Shown in pieces: positions 13,627-25,800 of a DNA stretch of 64,000 bases (its first letter is position 1; the number at the start of each line of letters is the position of its first letter). A model generated the notes under the pieces. The model did no database searches, was not told the DNA's origin, and saw only the letters and a list, made by a program, of their open reading frames with translations. Where the stretch lies: the NCBI GenBank assembly GCA_963556255.1, contig OY744616.1, positions 35,882,966 to 35,946,965 of the forward strand, in the 5' to 3' direction. The DNA comes from Allolobophora icterica. Taxonomy: Eukaryota; Annelida; Clitellata; Crassiclitellata; Lumbricidae. The position numbers were made by a program, and so were the translations under genes.

Positions 13627-13668
13627 AAAGTCTTGGTCTTGGTTTTTCAAGACCAAGACCAAGACTTT
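13627..13668. repeat. perfect 17-bp hairpin of CTTGGT units
   Basis: Arms 13627-13643 and 13652-13668 are perfectly complementary, with an 8-nt spacer. They are built from the motif that forms the minisatellite at 14160-14310. Confidence 0.9.
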
Positions 13669-14159
13669 TGTCAAAATGAACAGTCATTAACAAAAAGCAA
13701 GAATTTTAAAAATGTATACAATAATTACTAATACAATTGCTTTAGTATTTACACGGTGTGAACGAGGCTTAGCTGTTGTTTTGGACAATTATTTTGACTT
13801 CCGGTTATTTACCATGGAACGATTTCAAAAGTGACTCACGATTTGCTGCTGTGTGTGCCAGCGATTTCAGTACCTGTAGAACGTAGGCTATTCTTTCACA
13901 TGGCAGAATTTTTATGTGGCCCCACAGTTCATATCTTGGTCAGAAAATGCTGAACGAATTGGTTTTTATAAATGTAATAGGCATTTGGAATAACATTTCT
14001 CATGAAGGACTTTTGTAAATACGAATTCGGAATTGTCTGCAGTCTGCATTTAACAGTTGTTTTGCTTGAAAAAAGACTCGTGTTTCATTAAAACAGCGAG
14101 TAGTCCGACTTGACTTTTTTTAGTAAGAAATAGCAGTCTGGATATGATTGTGATTTTTG

Positions 14160-14310
14160 GGTCTCGGTCTTGGTCTTGAGTTTCAAAGTCTTGGTTTTGG
14201 TCTTGGTCTTGAGGATCAAGGTCTTGGTCTTGGTCTTGGTCTTGAGGTTCAAAGTCTTGGTCTTGGTCTTGAGGTTCAAGGTCTTGGTCTTGGTCTTGAG
14301 GTTTAAGGTA
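14160..14310. repeat. GGTCTTGGTCTTGAGGTTCAAA-type minisatellite
   Basis: About five imperfect copies of a 24-36 bp unit made of 6-bp GTCTTG blocks closed by 'aggttcaa'. Frames give low-complexity VLVLVL or KTKTKT peptides, which are not genes. Confidence 0.9.
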
Positions 14311-14689
14311 TTGACAACAAGACTGAGTTTAAATCGATTTCAGATTACCCCTACGATTTCAGATTACCCCTCGAATTAATGGGGCCCATTTTCGATTATC
14401 TTATAAAATAACAAGAATTGTCAATATTTATCACTGAACTTTCATTATCCCTCTATTAAGCATGATGTACGAAAAGTTCTCTCTGTCTCTGTCTCTCTCT
14501 TTGTAGATCACAATTACATCAACTACATAAAACTCATGAAATGGAGCAGCTGACACGCATAGCCTATATCGTAGTTGTCTGATTGGCTGGCTGGGTTTGT
14601 GGCTGTGCGGTCAAGGATTGCCGTGGGAAACGTTAATATTCTCAGTCGTTCGAAACAGCTCGCTGGTATAGTTAGCATTTACAGAGCAG

Positions 14690-14890
14690 GGTAACTTAAA
14701 ATCGCGTTCACATTACCGGGCATAATCTGAAATCGCGTTTAGGCTACCCCGGGAGTAATATGAAATCGATTTCAGATTACCCCGGGGTAATGTGAACAGC
14801 GTAGGGGTAACTTGAAATCACGTTCAGGCTACGCCCGGGGGTAATCTAAAATCGATTTAAGATTACCATGGGTAACTTGAAAGAGGGTAG
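14690..14890. repeat. palindromic minisatellite of about 33 bp
   Basis: Six to seven diverged units of the form GGTAA.(T/C)TGAAATCG..TT.AG..TACCCC. Each unit contains local palindromes (GAAATCGATTTC, TACCCCGGGGTA). Isolated units also occur at 14325-14400. Confidence 0.85.
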
Positions 14891-14961
14891 CTTGAAGTCT
14901 TTACACCGGGAATAGAGATGATCGAAAACGGCAACGTTGCAGATACGAACACGCCACAGAT

Positions 14962-14964
14962 GAC

Positions 14965-15015
<51 letters not shown>

Positions 15016-15144
15016 GGTGGTGGTGGTGGTGGTGGTGGTGGTGGTGGTGGTGGTGGTGGTGGTGGTGGTGGTGGTGGTGGTGGTGGTGGTGGTGGTGGTG
15101 GTGGTGGTGGTGGTGGTGGTGGTGGTGGTGGTGGTGGTGGTGGT
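14962..15144. repeat. (GAT)n then (GGT)48 microsatellite
   Basis: About 13 GAT units switch abruptly to 48 uninterrupted GGT units. Poly-Val/His/Pro/Thr frames arise from it; none is a supported gene. Confidence 0.97.
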
Positions 15145-15614
15145 ATCGACGATGATGAAGGTGATCGACTGCCATCTGCAATTCGACATTTCAACGCACT
15201 ACATTCACTCACGCTTTGGTAGGTGGGTGAATGAAGGTGTAAACGAGTGAAGAATTGGCGACATCAGATGTAGAAGTAGAAATGGAACTACATAGACTGC
15301 GGCAGGGTCAACCAGCGAGCGCCAAAACACTGACCAGGTAGGAAGCCTCAACCCAACAGAACAAGAGAACATGTATCAACAATGTTCAAGCAATCAACCA
15401 ACTCAAGTGCAGCAATGAGAGTGTTTTGATAATCAACCCATCGCTACAGTGTATGTCTGTAATCAGAGAAAAAAGATCTTTGCACACAGAACTCTGCCTG
15501 TTATTTGGGATATCGTTACGAATGACAATCTGTTCACTAAGGCGCAAGTTACTGACAAGTTTCCAATTATCATCATTACTGTTTTAGTGAGATGAGGAAG
15601 AGGACGATAATAGG

Positions 15615-15616
15615 CC

Positions 15617-15660
<44 letters not shown>

Positions 15661-15850
15661 TTCTTTATTATTTCAAACCGACAGACGCAGTAAGATTACA
15701 TTGAAACATGACAGTACAGTCAAGATCTTAATTAACACACGGTTTGGCAGCCATGCAAGGCGCCGTCCTAGAGGGGAGTTACGGGAGTCGATCCGCGTAC
15801 CTTATGCTCTCCTGGCCATGAGTGTTGCCACTACTCTATCCCCCTCCTCA
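15615..15850 (-). mobile_element. tRNA-derived SINE, copy 2, with (AAT)n tail
   Basis: On -, B-box-like GGATCGACTCC (near 15790) lies about 50 nt after the 5' end. The body matches 12640-12890, followed by AATAATAAAGAA and an (ATT)n tail at 15615-15660. A Pol III A-box is only weakly visible. Confidence 0.65.
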
Positions 15851-16059
15851 ATGATGTTGATGAGGAGTCGACCATGAGATCGATATTGTCGTTACAATCT
15901 TCACGTATTTGTATGTGTTTAAAATTCTGCTAAGGTGACAGTGGCTGTATATATACACTAGTCTTGCTGGTTAGATGTTTGAAAGGATTCCTACACGGCA
16001 TTTTGCACTCGTATTCATACATGCTTTAGCACATGAGTTAGTAATCGTAACCGTAATCT

Positions 16060-16300
16060 CCAAATTTCTAAAGAGCTACTCTGAAGCTAAGTGTAGAGCA
16101 CAAGATTATTCAAGAGCGCTGCGTAAAGTCAGAGGGGTTGTCCAGAGATGGTCAATGGTAGTTCAAAGTCCGGTTGCCAGAGAGACTACAGAGTGGAGGC
16201 AGAGGAGTTGCTGAGACGGGTTTCGTTGAGCCCGAAAATGCTTGGAAGGATTCGATGGACTAGAGAGGAGTTTTGAAGAGATGGGATTTTAATTTGGAGT
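16060..16300 (+). repeat. dispersed repeat R2
   Basis: About 240 bp similar to blocks in intron 4 of the DDO copies (22590-22830, 33825-34080, 45235-45350). Shared words include 'gccagagagac', 'ggaggcagaggagctgctga' and 'gggtttcgttgag'. It is a probable LINE/SINE remnant outside the DDO units. Confidence 0.65.
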
Positions 16301-16640
16301 CGTACGTAAGTTTGTATATGAATTTGGACGAGGTTTACGCACGAGTTTCTGTATATCTTTAAACAGGGTACACGAGTTTACGGACGAGGTTGCAAATGTT
16401 ACTGAACTTTAAAATCATATAATACAACGCGTGGTGTGGTCTGGTGTCGAGTGTAAGCCTACCCGTGGCTCTCAGGCTAAGTCTTGATTGGTTTCTGAGA
16501 CTTGTATCTATGTAGAGCGATCAAAGTTCTTCAAGTATAAAAAGGTTGCACGCGAGGTTAAAAACTACGGCACCTTTAGTGTCGAATACGATCGATACAT
16601 ACAGTGATTATACACAGACTTTGGAATTAATTCAACAATA

Positions 16641-17029
<389 letters not shown>

Positions 17030-17079
17030 GTAAACTTTACTGAAGGAGTGGCTGAGATCTTATATTACGCATGTCAGTA

Positions 17080-17200
17080 TGAAACTTTTATGAATTTTAT
17101 CTCCATCAGAACAATATAAAGCTTATAAGTCCTCCATTGATCGATGGCTCGTGCAGTATGATGATAATGACGCCATAGAGACAATTAGATTAGATTAGCC
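17080..17200 (+). mobile_element. LINE 3' tail with (TTAGA)n
   Basis: A short frame reads YKAYKSSIDRWLVQYD, like the end of a non-LTR ORF2. It is followed by 'gccatagagacaattagattagattag', the same tail as at 11850 and near 63700. Confidence 0.5.
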
Positions 17201-18754
17201 AGGTATGAGGTGTGTCGGAAAAATAGAGCCTATCTCATGTCCTGCTTGTATTTGTTTTTTTATAACGTCCTCGAGATTACTGAAGCAAGTATAGCAACTG
17301 TGACTGGTTTTGATGGCAGCAGTGTTTTTCAGTGTTCAGAAAGACCTCGGCCACTCGTGAAAAACGGGACCCCCATATCGAAGCCTGACCATCATGACCT
17401 CAAAACCACAAAATCATCTGAATTAACCATATAGTGAATCAAATATTCACCATGATAAACTCGGAGGATTTGGTAACAAAAATATTAACCACGGTATTAG
17501 ATTCTAATACTGTGGGGAAATAGTTTACTGAATAAATAAATAAATATCAGTATTAATATATAAAAACAAACATCTTTTCTTTCGAAATACTTAGGCCCCT
17601 TCTCCATGTTAGGCCTGGTCACAAGGCCATGCTGGCCCCTTAGACAGGCCGAGATCTGGGAAAAGGTGAATGACTGTGATGCAGCTGCTTTTCATTCTGC
17701 CACGTGGATATTGACCGGTAGTCGAATGTACAATTAGCTGGCACTGAACAAGTGCATTTTATGAACTCAGCTTTGCAGAAAAAAGTTTGTTATTTTGGTA
17801 AATAATGGTAGACTTTGTTAACTGACGAAGTTAACTGACGAAGGACCTGGGTAATAAAAGAAAAACTCTTACATCTGGTTATAAGCGTCTGTCTTAATCT
17901 CTTTGCCTGGATCATATATAAGCTCAGCACAAACGTTGCTCTTAGCCTTGTCGTGTTTTAGGCAAACTGCAAACTTTGAGCCACAGCTGTAAAGAACTTA
18001 TCAACAATTGAGTTCATCTAACAATCAGGACGATTGTTTCGTTTCTTGCAAGCAACGGCTTTTCATCAGTCTGTTAGTTTTGTTCCAGCAAAGCCTGTCT
18101 GTCTGAGTAAGTTTTTAGAACCGATTTGACAGAGAGGAGGAATATTTAACTTTATGCAAATCGTTTGCATTACGATCATTCATTTTTTTCTAGATTCGGA
18201 TTGATGTATGTTTCTGGGATTCACGTGTGTGTGTGTGTGTGTGTGTTTGCCTGTGAGTGTGGGCCCAAACCTGGTGTCTGATTAACTAGCTCTTAGTGAT
18301 TAACCAACTTGTGAACTAAATCTGGTTACTCCTAATGTGCATTCTTTTGTTAACTGATGCAATATACAAATGACATCTAGCACCATTTGTACTAATGCAG
18401 AGCCTCATTAGCTTGCTCTTTGACTGGCGCTATATAAATGCTCAATTACAATTACAATTACTGAAAATCTACGACGTTGCTTTGGCCACATAAGGAAGTT
18501 CATAGTTATTTGAAGGTTTGATAAGACATACGGTAGATACAGTGGATAGAAGGAGCGGCTACAACATAGAAAGAAGTAAAATGCATTATGCTGCTGTGAC
18601 ATACTCGATACGTGGTAGCGCATTTGCGATGCATTTAGATACACTGACTTGCGCCTTAAAATCTTCGTCTAATAATAAAGGCAAAGGAGGCTATGTCAGA
18701 TGTAAACAGAAATTTCTATAGTAGGCCTACCACTACAGAAATCTCCTCTGCAGT

Positions 18755-18835
18755 TTTCATATGTAATCTTACTGCGTTTGTCTGTTTGAATTAATAAAGA
18801 AAAAGATAATTATTATTATTAATATATCCCAACAA
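18755..18835 (+). mobile_element. SINE 3' end
   Basis: The plus-strand version of the tail seen at 15661 on -: 'taatcttactgcg', 'gtttgaa', AATAAAGAA, then (ATT)n. The 5' half is missing. Confidence 0.55.
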
Positions 18836-19368
18836 CACCATCAAAAGCTCAGGTTGCACACGGGGAAGCTCGAAGGCAGCGCAAAGGCAATTCGCAATGC
18901 ATGGAAAACTCCAACTATTTCCTGCCCTACATGGGGTCCTCACAAAGGAACATGATGGAGCACTTGCACTTCTCCAATTCTTGTCTGAACACTTTTGGGC
19001 TCCAGGCGGGAATGTCCGATATATGCAGGTGCCACACTGTAGCACTTTAACTCGGGCCCATCGTGTCCTCTCGTGTCTTGGACTGTCCTTGAACAGTCCT
19101 TCACTGCACTTCCGTACTTTGCCTTTGAGTCTGTGTGCAATACATTTGCAAACTGTCTTGAAATGCTCGTGTTTATATCTATTAGATAGTTTTAGGTAAA
19201 GCTGTCTGTGAGTTACTAAAAATGCGTTCTATTAAGCGTACAGATACACACATACATGCATGCACACATACATTCACACATACATACATGCATACAAAAT
19301 GCATACAAAATGCACACATATATGCAGATATATAACCTCTTTACCTAAAGCTTTGAATTGCGTTCCTC

Positions 19369-19740
19369 TTCAGCATAGGATTGGTTTCAAATTGGGACAC
19401 ATAGTTCATTAAACTATGAACTCTGGCCAACCACAATACTTAAAATCAGTCATGATTCTTCAGACTTATCATTAGTGAACAAGGTCATCTCATTGTCTTT
19501 CTCATGGGCTTTCACTCTGTTTAACGGACTGATGTTCTGGATGTTGACCTGATTATATCTTGGTCTTGATGTGCCATCGGTTGATGCCTTGTGCATTAAA
19601 AACAAAAACACCAGGCCTGGCTCGGGAGCGCCTCTGAGTAGAGCTCTCGAAAAGGCGATATATAAATTCTATGATTGATTGATTGATTGTGCATTAGATA
19701 ACGGCGCGATAGAATTGACTAATTAACGATAATAATTAAA
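19369..19740 (+). mobile_element. LINE L-a 3' fragment upstream of DDO copy A
   Basis: Homologous to 31021-31345 and 42060-42480, but with an internal deletion that removes the WNSL-like coding part. It carries the nested insertion at 19599-19686. Confidence 0.6.
19599..19686 (+). mobile_element. 5'-truncated LINE L-b insertion, 88 bp
   Basis: A 10-bp target duplication TTGTGCATTA lies at 19589-19598 and 19687-19696. The insert ends in GAGCGCCTCTGA (the ERL-stop end of L-b), a short 3' UTR and (GATT)n. The corresponding site in unit 3 (near 42475) lacks it. Confidence 0.75.
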
Positions 19741-19872
19741 CTGTCCGAGTTTTAATGTTTTTACCCTGTGAGGGCCTATTGTATTTTCTACCGCATCCTT
19801 CGTTGTCTTTCTTCACTGTTTACATCTGTCGTAGCTTAAACAATAAAGCCGTCAGCCTCCGCAACCTGCCCA

Positions 19873-22800
19873 ATGTCATCGAAGCATAGAATCGCTGTCG
19901 TCGGAGCTGGTGTCGTGGGGCTGAGTACTGCCGTTCAGATCCAGGCGGCTCTTCCGTCGTCCCAGGTGACGATAATCGCCGATCGTTTCAACCAGGAAAC
20001 GACCAGCGATGGAGCAGCTGGACTATTCCGTCCAAATGGAGAGATCGTCCCTGGAATTCAACTGGATCTCCTCAGGTGAGTCAGATTGTGTTTTACTGTG
20101 ATTAAGCATACTGAGATTGACAACAGGCGACCTAGTTCTAAAGGCGTGAAGGAAAGCGGAAATCAAAAAGTCTTCAATGTGTGACGAATATGAGAGTTTT
20201 ATTGAATGGTTTTGAAAAATATTGTAGCCTGTTTATTACGATTGAATTATGAAAACGCAGATTTCTATTCCTAATCTAATCGAATGCAATAACTTCTATA
20301 GCGGCGATATTGCGCCTTCTGAGTAGAGACATTGAAGGGCGCAATATAAATTTCTATTGATTGATTGATTGGTTATCATGATGTTCAAGACAACATTCGA
20401 TGGTCATTTCGAGTAAAATCGAGATTTCTTAAGTTTGTGCCAAAAACTATTATAATTCTTTCAGCTTTCTCATCACTAGCTCTGTTGTTTCAAAATTTTT
20501 TTTACGATCTTGCAAATTTCATATATTTTGAGGTTGTATTTTAGGCAGTGGACGAAAGATTCTTTCGCATTTTACAACGAACTGGCTCATTCGCCAGAGG
20601 CAGTTAATGCAGGCGTTTTTGAAGTCAGCGCATTTCATTTCTTTATCGACACTGACAGCGAAAAGGCAAGTCAAAAGAATTTTGGTAAAGTGCATTATAA
20701 GTTTATTATGAAAAGACAAGACGGAAGAATGTTTAGATACACTACGGCAGCATCCAACATCCTGTCAATGAGATTATTAACTGAGAATAATAAGCTATTT
20801 CTGGGTTCAGCAAGATATTGCTTGTTTAAGAGCTCGCGCTGGTTACCTCCAGACTCTGAACGCTAGTAATCAACAGTGTTGTTAAAAGTATCGGGTGAAT
20901 TTACTCAAGTAAAGGTAAAAGTCAAGAAGAGGACTTAACGTACTTTAAGTAAAAGTTCTCATCAACAATTTTACTATAATGAAAGTTAAAAAGTATTGAT
21001 ACTTCCAAATAATACATTTAAAGTAAAAAGTAAAAGTACTGAGTCTTATTTTCATTATTCGATCCACGGTCACAGCATTTCTTTATGTGCTCTTTGGTTT
21101 AAACATTGGCGACAAATATGGTCATGGATTTTCCAAATTGTCAAATTATTAACTCATTACGAATTCAAAGAGAGTTTAGGAATAAAAGGAATACGACGAC
21201 TTACATGTATATTAAATAGAAAATTTCACACTTATTTTCCAAGCAACGCAGGAATTGTCGCCACTAGACACGTTTTTTGTGTCAGCCTTTCTATTATATT
21301 GGTCAGAGTTGGAAATTACCAGAGTCTATTAATCGATTTCCAATCGCGCGCTGTAAACAAATATACATTACCTAATTCAGCTTCGCCGTTTCTAACAAAA
21401 TGTTATAGCGCAATTTTTAGTAACGAATATTTCTTAAATTGTTATAAAGTAAAAGTAGTGACAAACGGGTTAAATTTTACCACAGTATAAATAATTACAG
21501 TGATTTTACTTCGTTAAAAGAAAAAGTTCATCCGTTTTGTGATTCTTCTCTACAAGTAAAAGTTGTGAAACCTTTAGGCCTACTTAAGTAGAGTAGCGTG
21601 CTACCTTTAATGCGCTACTGTACAACACTGGTAATCAATTAGTAGGCCTATGTAATTTTTTTATTGAATTTGAATTCTGAACACTTACAAAACGCCTCTC
21701 TACGAGAAAACTGATCTGCGCCAGTCTATTTATAGTTCAATGTCGGTAAGAACCATAATATTTGGCTACATCGGTTAGCGAAACAATGCATATGGGCTAT
21801 TGTACAATAGAAGAGTCACCAGTATGCCACCCTTGACTGATCTTATGAGAAATAAAGCCCCTGAACCGTTGAACATAGAATGGTAGGCCTATTTGGAGCG
21901 TTGACTTGCATAGGGATGCTATGTAATTTATAATATTATTGACCCTTTAATGTAGCAACTCTGAGTTTAAAGTTTAAGCGCTGTGCACGAACTCGTCAAA
22001 GACAAGAACAGCGCAAACTGTGGACCGTTAACTTGAAAAGCGATCATTACTGAAGTTACCCTGTGATGATTTTTTAGGATCCCGTTTATAAGGACTTCGT
22101 ATACGACTACAGACAATGCACCGAAGCCGAACACAAGATTTTTGCGCACACAGACAAAGCTCAGTGAGTCTTATGTCAACAGAAATGCTTATTTTCTAGT
22201 CTGCATTAAACTTTCCTGTAGTTGCCCCATTGCGAAAAAAATCATTGTGTAATTAATATTACCTGGCTTTACGTGACTTTACCTAAACATTACTTTACTT
22301 ATGTAACTTCACGTGACCTCGCCTTATCTGACCACAGCCATAAGTTTCTTTCCGAAAACCCGACAGTAATGGCGAAGTTCCAGCCTGTAATGTAATGGTT
22401 TGTAGCGCATTTAATCTCGTAAGATTCCGCTGATACTGTATTTCCCGCTTTGATATTGACTTTGCAGCTCTGGAGTCCGATACACTACCTTAATGATCGA
22501 AGGAAGATGGTTTCTACCGTGGCTAATGAAGAGGTAAACTGTCCTGGTCTATTATACTCGTAAACTCGTAATCGTTATCATAAACTTCAATTTATGAAGC
22601 GCTATTCTGAGGCTAAGCGCAGATCACCAGATTATTCACGAGTGCTGCGTCATGTAATTTCCCAGAGATGTCCAGAGATGTCAGGTGAACATTCCAATCT
22701 GTTTGCCAGAGAGACAAGAGAGATAGGAGGCAGAGGAGCTGCTAAGGTGGGTTTCGTTGAGGACGAAAAGGCTTGGAAGGCGGAGGATTGGATGGATTAT

Positions 22801-25800
22801 GGTAGGCATTCTTCAAAAGTAAGTAAGTAAGTAAGTATATTCTTTATTTTAACCAGCTGACAAAACGCACTCTGGTGTACATTACATGCAAATTAACAGT
22901 TTATAAGTTACATTGACTTTGGTGGGACTTCAATTTTGAATGGCAAATCTTTAGAGGAGCATGAGGCAGATTGTACCATTTTCTCTCTTTCTTCGGTATT
23001 TTCACTTAGTAGTTCTATTGCTGTGAGTTTAAATAAGTGCTTGTAGTAGTTATAGGCATATATCCTGATTATCAGTTGTTAACTTTAACATCATAGCATA
23101 TAAATTTTTTTAAGGTTTGAACAGAAAGGAGGTCGTGTGGAAAAGAGGAAGCTCAAGAGCCTTGAAGAGGTTGTAATTGTAAAAGTTATCACTTCACCGA
23201 CATTAGCATTATTTCTTTCAAACATTCGACCTAATGCACAACTTACTGTTAAGCGATTGTTGCCTTGAACATTCATGAAAATAATACCCTTTGACTGGTA
23301 CGCGTGGTCTGCCATCACTCAATCATTAAAATTAAAAAATTTTTATTGTAAGTTTGTAACCAAATTATAGCTAAATTGACAAAGTGTAATCGAATAAAAT
23401 ACAATGGCGAAAATGGGGGCTAATTGGAGTCGCACTTATAATAATTTCCCAAGGTGGATAGCCAAGCAAAGCCCTTGTTAGCTTCGCTTTCTTCACTCCA
23501 TGCATCAAAGCAGTTCATACGGATATCTACCAATCATGAACGTCATCGACAAAATTGATCATCGTTGGCACAGTTTCAGTACACAAGTCCAATCCAGATA
23601 ATTGTCAGAAATGAATTTGCATTTTAATTTTTGAACTTGTAATTAATTAGGGAATAGTATAATTGCAAACGACTGGACGAATCAACCTCAAACTATGTCA
23701 TATTTTTGTATGACTTCATAACCTCAGGAACTGAACCAATAGGCCAATTAAATACACTTAGAGCTTGTATACCTTAACAGCTTTACTGTTTCAGCTGGTT
23801 GGACGTTACGACATAGTAGTTAACTGCACCGGATTCGGAAGCTTTGAGTTGCTAGGAGACGAGAAAATGGTTCCCAACAGAGGCCAAGTCATTCGCGTAA
23901 GTAAAGAATACATCAGACTAATCTATTTTGATGAATTCTATAGCACTGTTATAATAATGCACAAACACATCAGTAGATGATCGGTTACTACTACTACAAC
24001 AAAAGGTCCGTTAATTATTCAAATCCGAGATGCCAGGCAATGATTCCATCCTGGTCTTTAGTTTACATATTATTAGACCCTGTGATAGCCTAATTATATA
24101 GGTAGGTCCATGCATTATCCGTTTTCTTGCTTTTTGACTCTTATGCGCGTTCGTTTTCAGCGGGTGATCTTTTGCTTCGTCTCTTCGATTATGCTGGTTT
24201 ATTATCATCTTCAAACATATTTCTGTTTACTGTTTGTTTATGTTTTACCGTACCAGGAGACTGGAAATGAACTAGGTTACGATTATTTTTATTTTTAAGC
24301 ACCGACGCTTACTACTTTGCATATCTGCAGTAGAAATCGGCTCCAAAGTTGCTATTATTGCAATCAGTAACTTGCTAATTGTGACAGCTGAATTGTCTTA
24401 ATATTGAAGGTGAAAGCTCCATGGTTGAAACATTCGCTGATGGTCGATAAGCATGTCTACATCATTCCAGGGTGATTCCTTTCTACCACCTCAGCAGAGA
24501 TGTTATAAATTACCACTGTGTAAAATAGCAGTAAACGGCAATGAAGAGATCTTCAAAGTTAAGGATGTGCAATTGTCTAGTTGCACAGATTCTTGACCCA
24601 GGGCTTGGGGGTTCAAATCATCGCCAGAGCAGATAAGTTGTTTCGAATATCCCCTCTGCATTCTCTCGATCTTTATACCAAATAGGTTTTCTCTGTCACT
24701 GAAGGCAAACAACGTCCCGATAACTTCAGGCTACGAGATTCTTCTTTAGAAATTCTTCATTGCCATTCTCTGCGAATGTCTCTTGACGAGTAGGTTGCAC
24801 AAAATTGTTCAAAGCTACACTACATAGACGATTACTCCTATTGCACAAAAACTTCAATATCTACTTAAGATGGTTATACTGTATATCTACTGAATGTTAG
24901 AATGTCGAGATGCCACTGAGCATTCGACTACTTCGGTTCCCAACATTCTCTCTAAGACTGTGTAGGTTCATCTCAACTACCGGCTACTACTCCACTGCCT
25001 GATAGGCAGTCTGCTATAATTACAATAATTACCCGAACTTCTTTTTGGCTGGCTGCCAGGCTACTCTCATACCATCAGCACTTTCAGTTCGTGTAGACTT
25101 TCTTGGACCACTGGCAGCTGGCTATGCCATCATCACCATAACGGCAACCGTTCATATGACTGCCTTGCAGATCTTTGTTCCTTCGGCTAATTCTGATATC
25201 TATAACATGACTGTTTAGAAGCCGTGTCTCTGTTGTGAATCTAGGCTGTATCAAAACCGAAGATAATTTTCAACTCTGCAACTCAACGTCAAATATGCTT
25301 AACAGCCATGCCCCCCAGCCCTACTCGGACCTGCCCTACTCTGTCCTGTCCTGCCTTACCTTAGTATTTTTTTTACTTTCTAGGAAAGATACGGTCGTGG
25401 TGGGTGGCACTAGACAGCAAGGAGATGCAGACCTTAGTGTCCGAGCCTCGGATCGAGATCGCATCTGGGAAACAGCCTGCAAATACGTCCCCAGCTTAAA
25501 GGTGAGCATAAACACATACTACCTTATGTCTTCAAATATTATTACTATCATTAGCATTACTGTTACTATGCGTAATATTATTAATAATATTTATAATTAT
25601 TATTAATCAAGCACTTATATCGTGCTAAATTATGAATTCCTTTCCAAAACGACGCATATAACTGGGAAAGTTCGTTTGCCATATGAATTAAGAAAAATGG
25701 AAGGATCCCTAAAAGCTGGTGCACGGTAATGAACCATATAGCGAGCGAGAAGAGATGGAAACCAGAGGCGCGTTTACCATTAGGCGCACTAGGCGCGCGC

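Noticed and set aside
14846..15250. Poly-His, poly-Thr, poly-Pro and poly-Val frames of about 105-110 codons
   Set aside because: Translation of (GGT)48; present in every frame.
18791..19199. Overlapping frames of 84-100 codons upstream of DDO-A
   Set aside because: Only a vague LINE-end resemblance on + and absent from units 2 and 3; no exon support.
20996..21490. 164-codon frame in copy A intron 2
   Set aside because: Lies wholly within a non-autonomous hAT element, AT-rich, no transposase motif (no DDE, BED finger or dimerisation domain).
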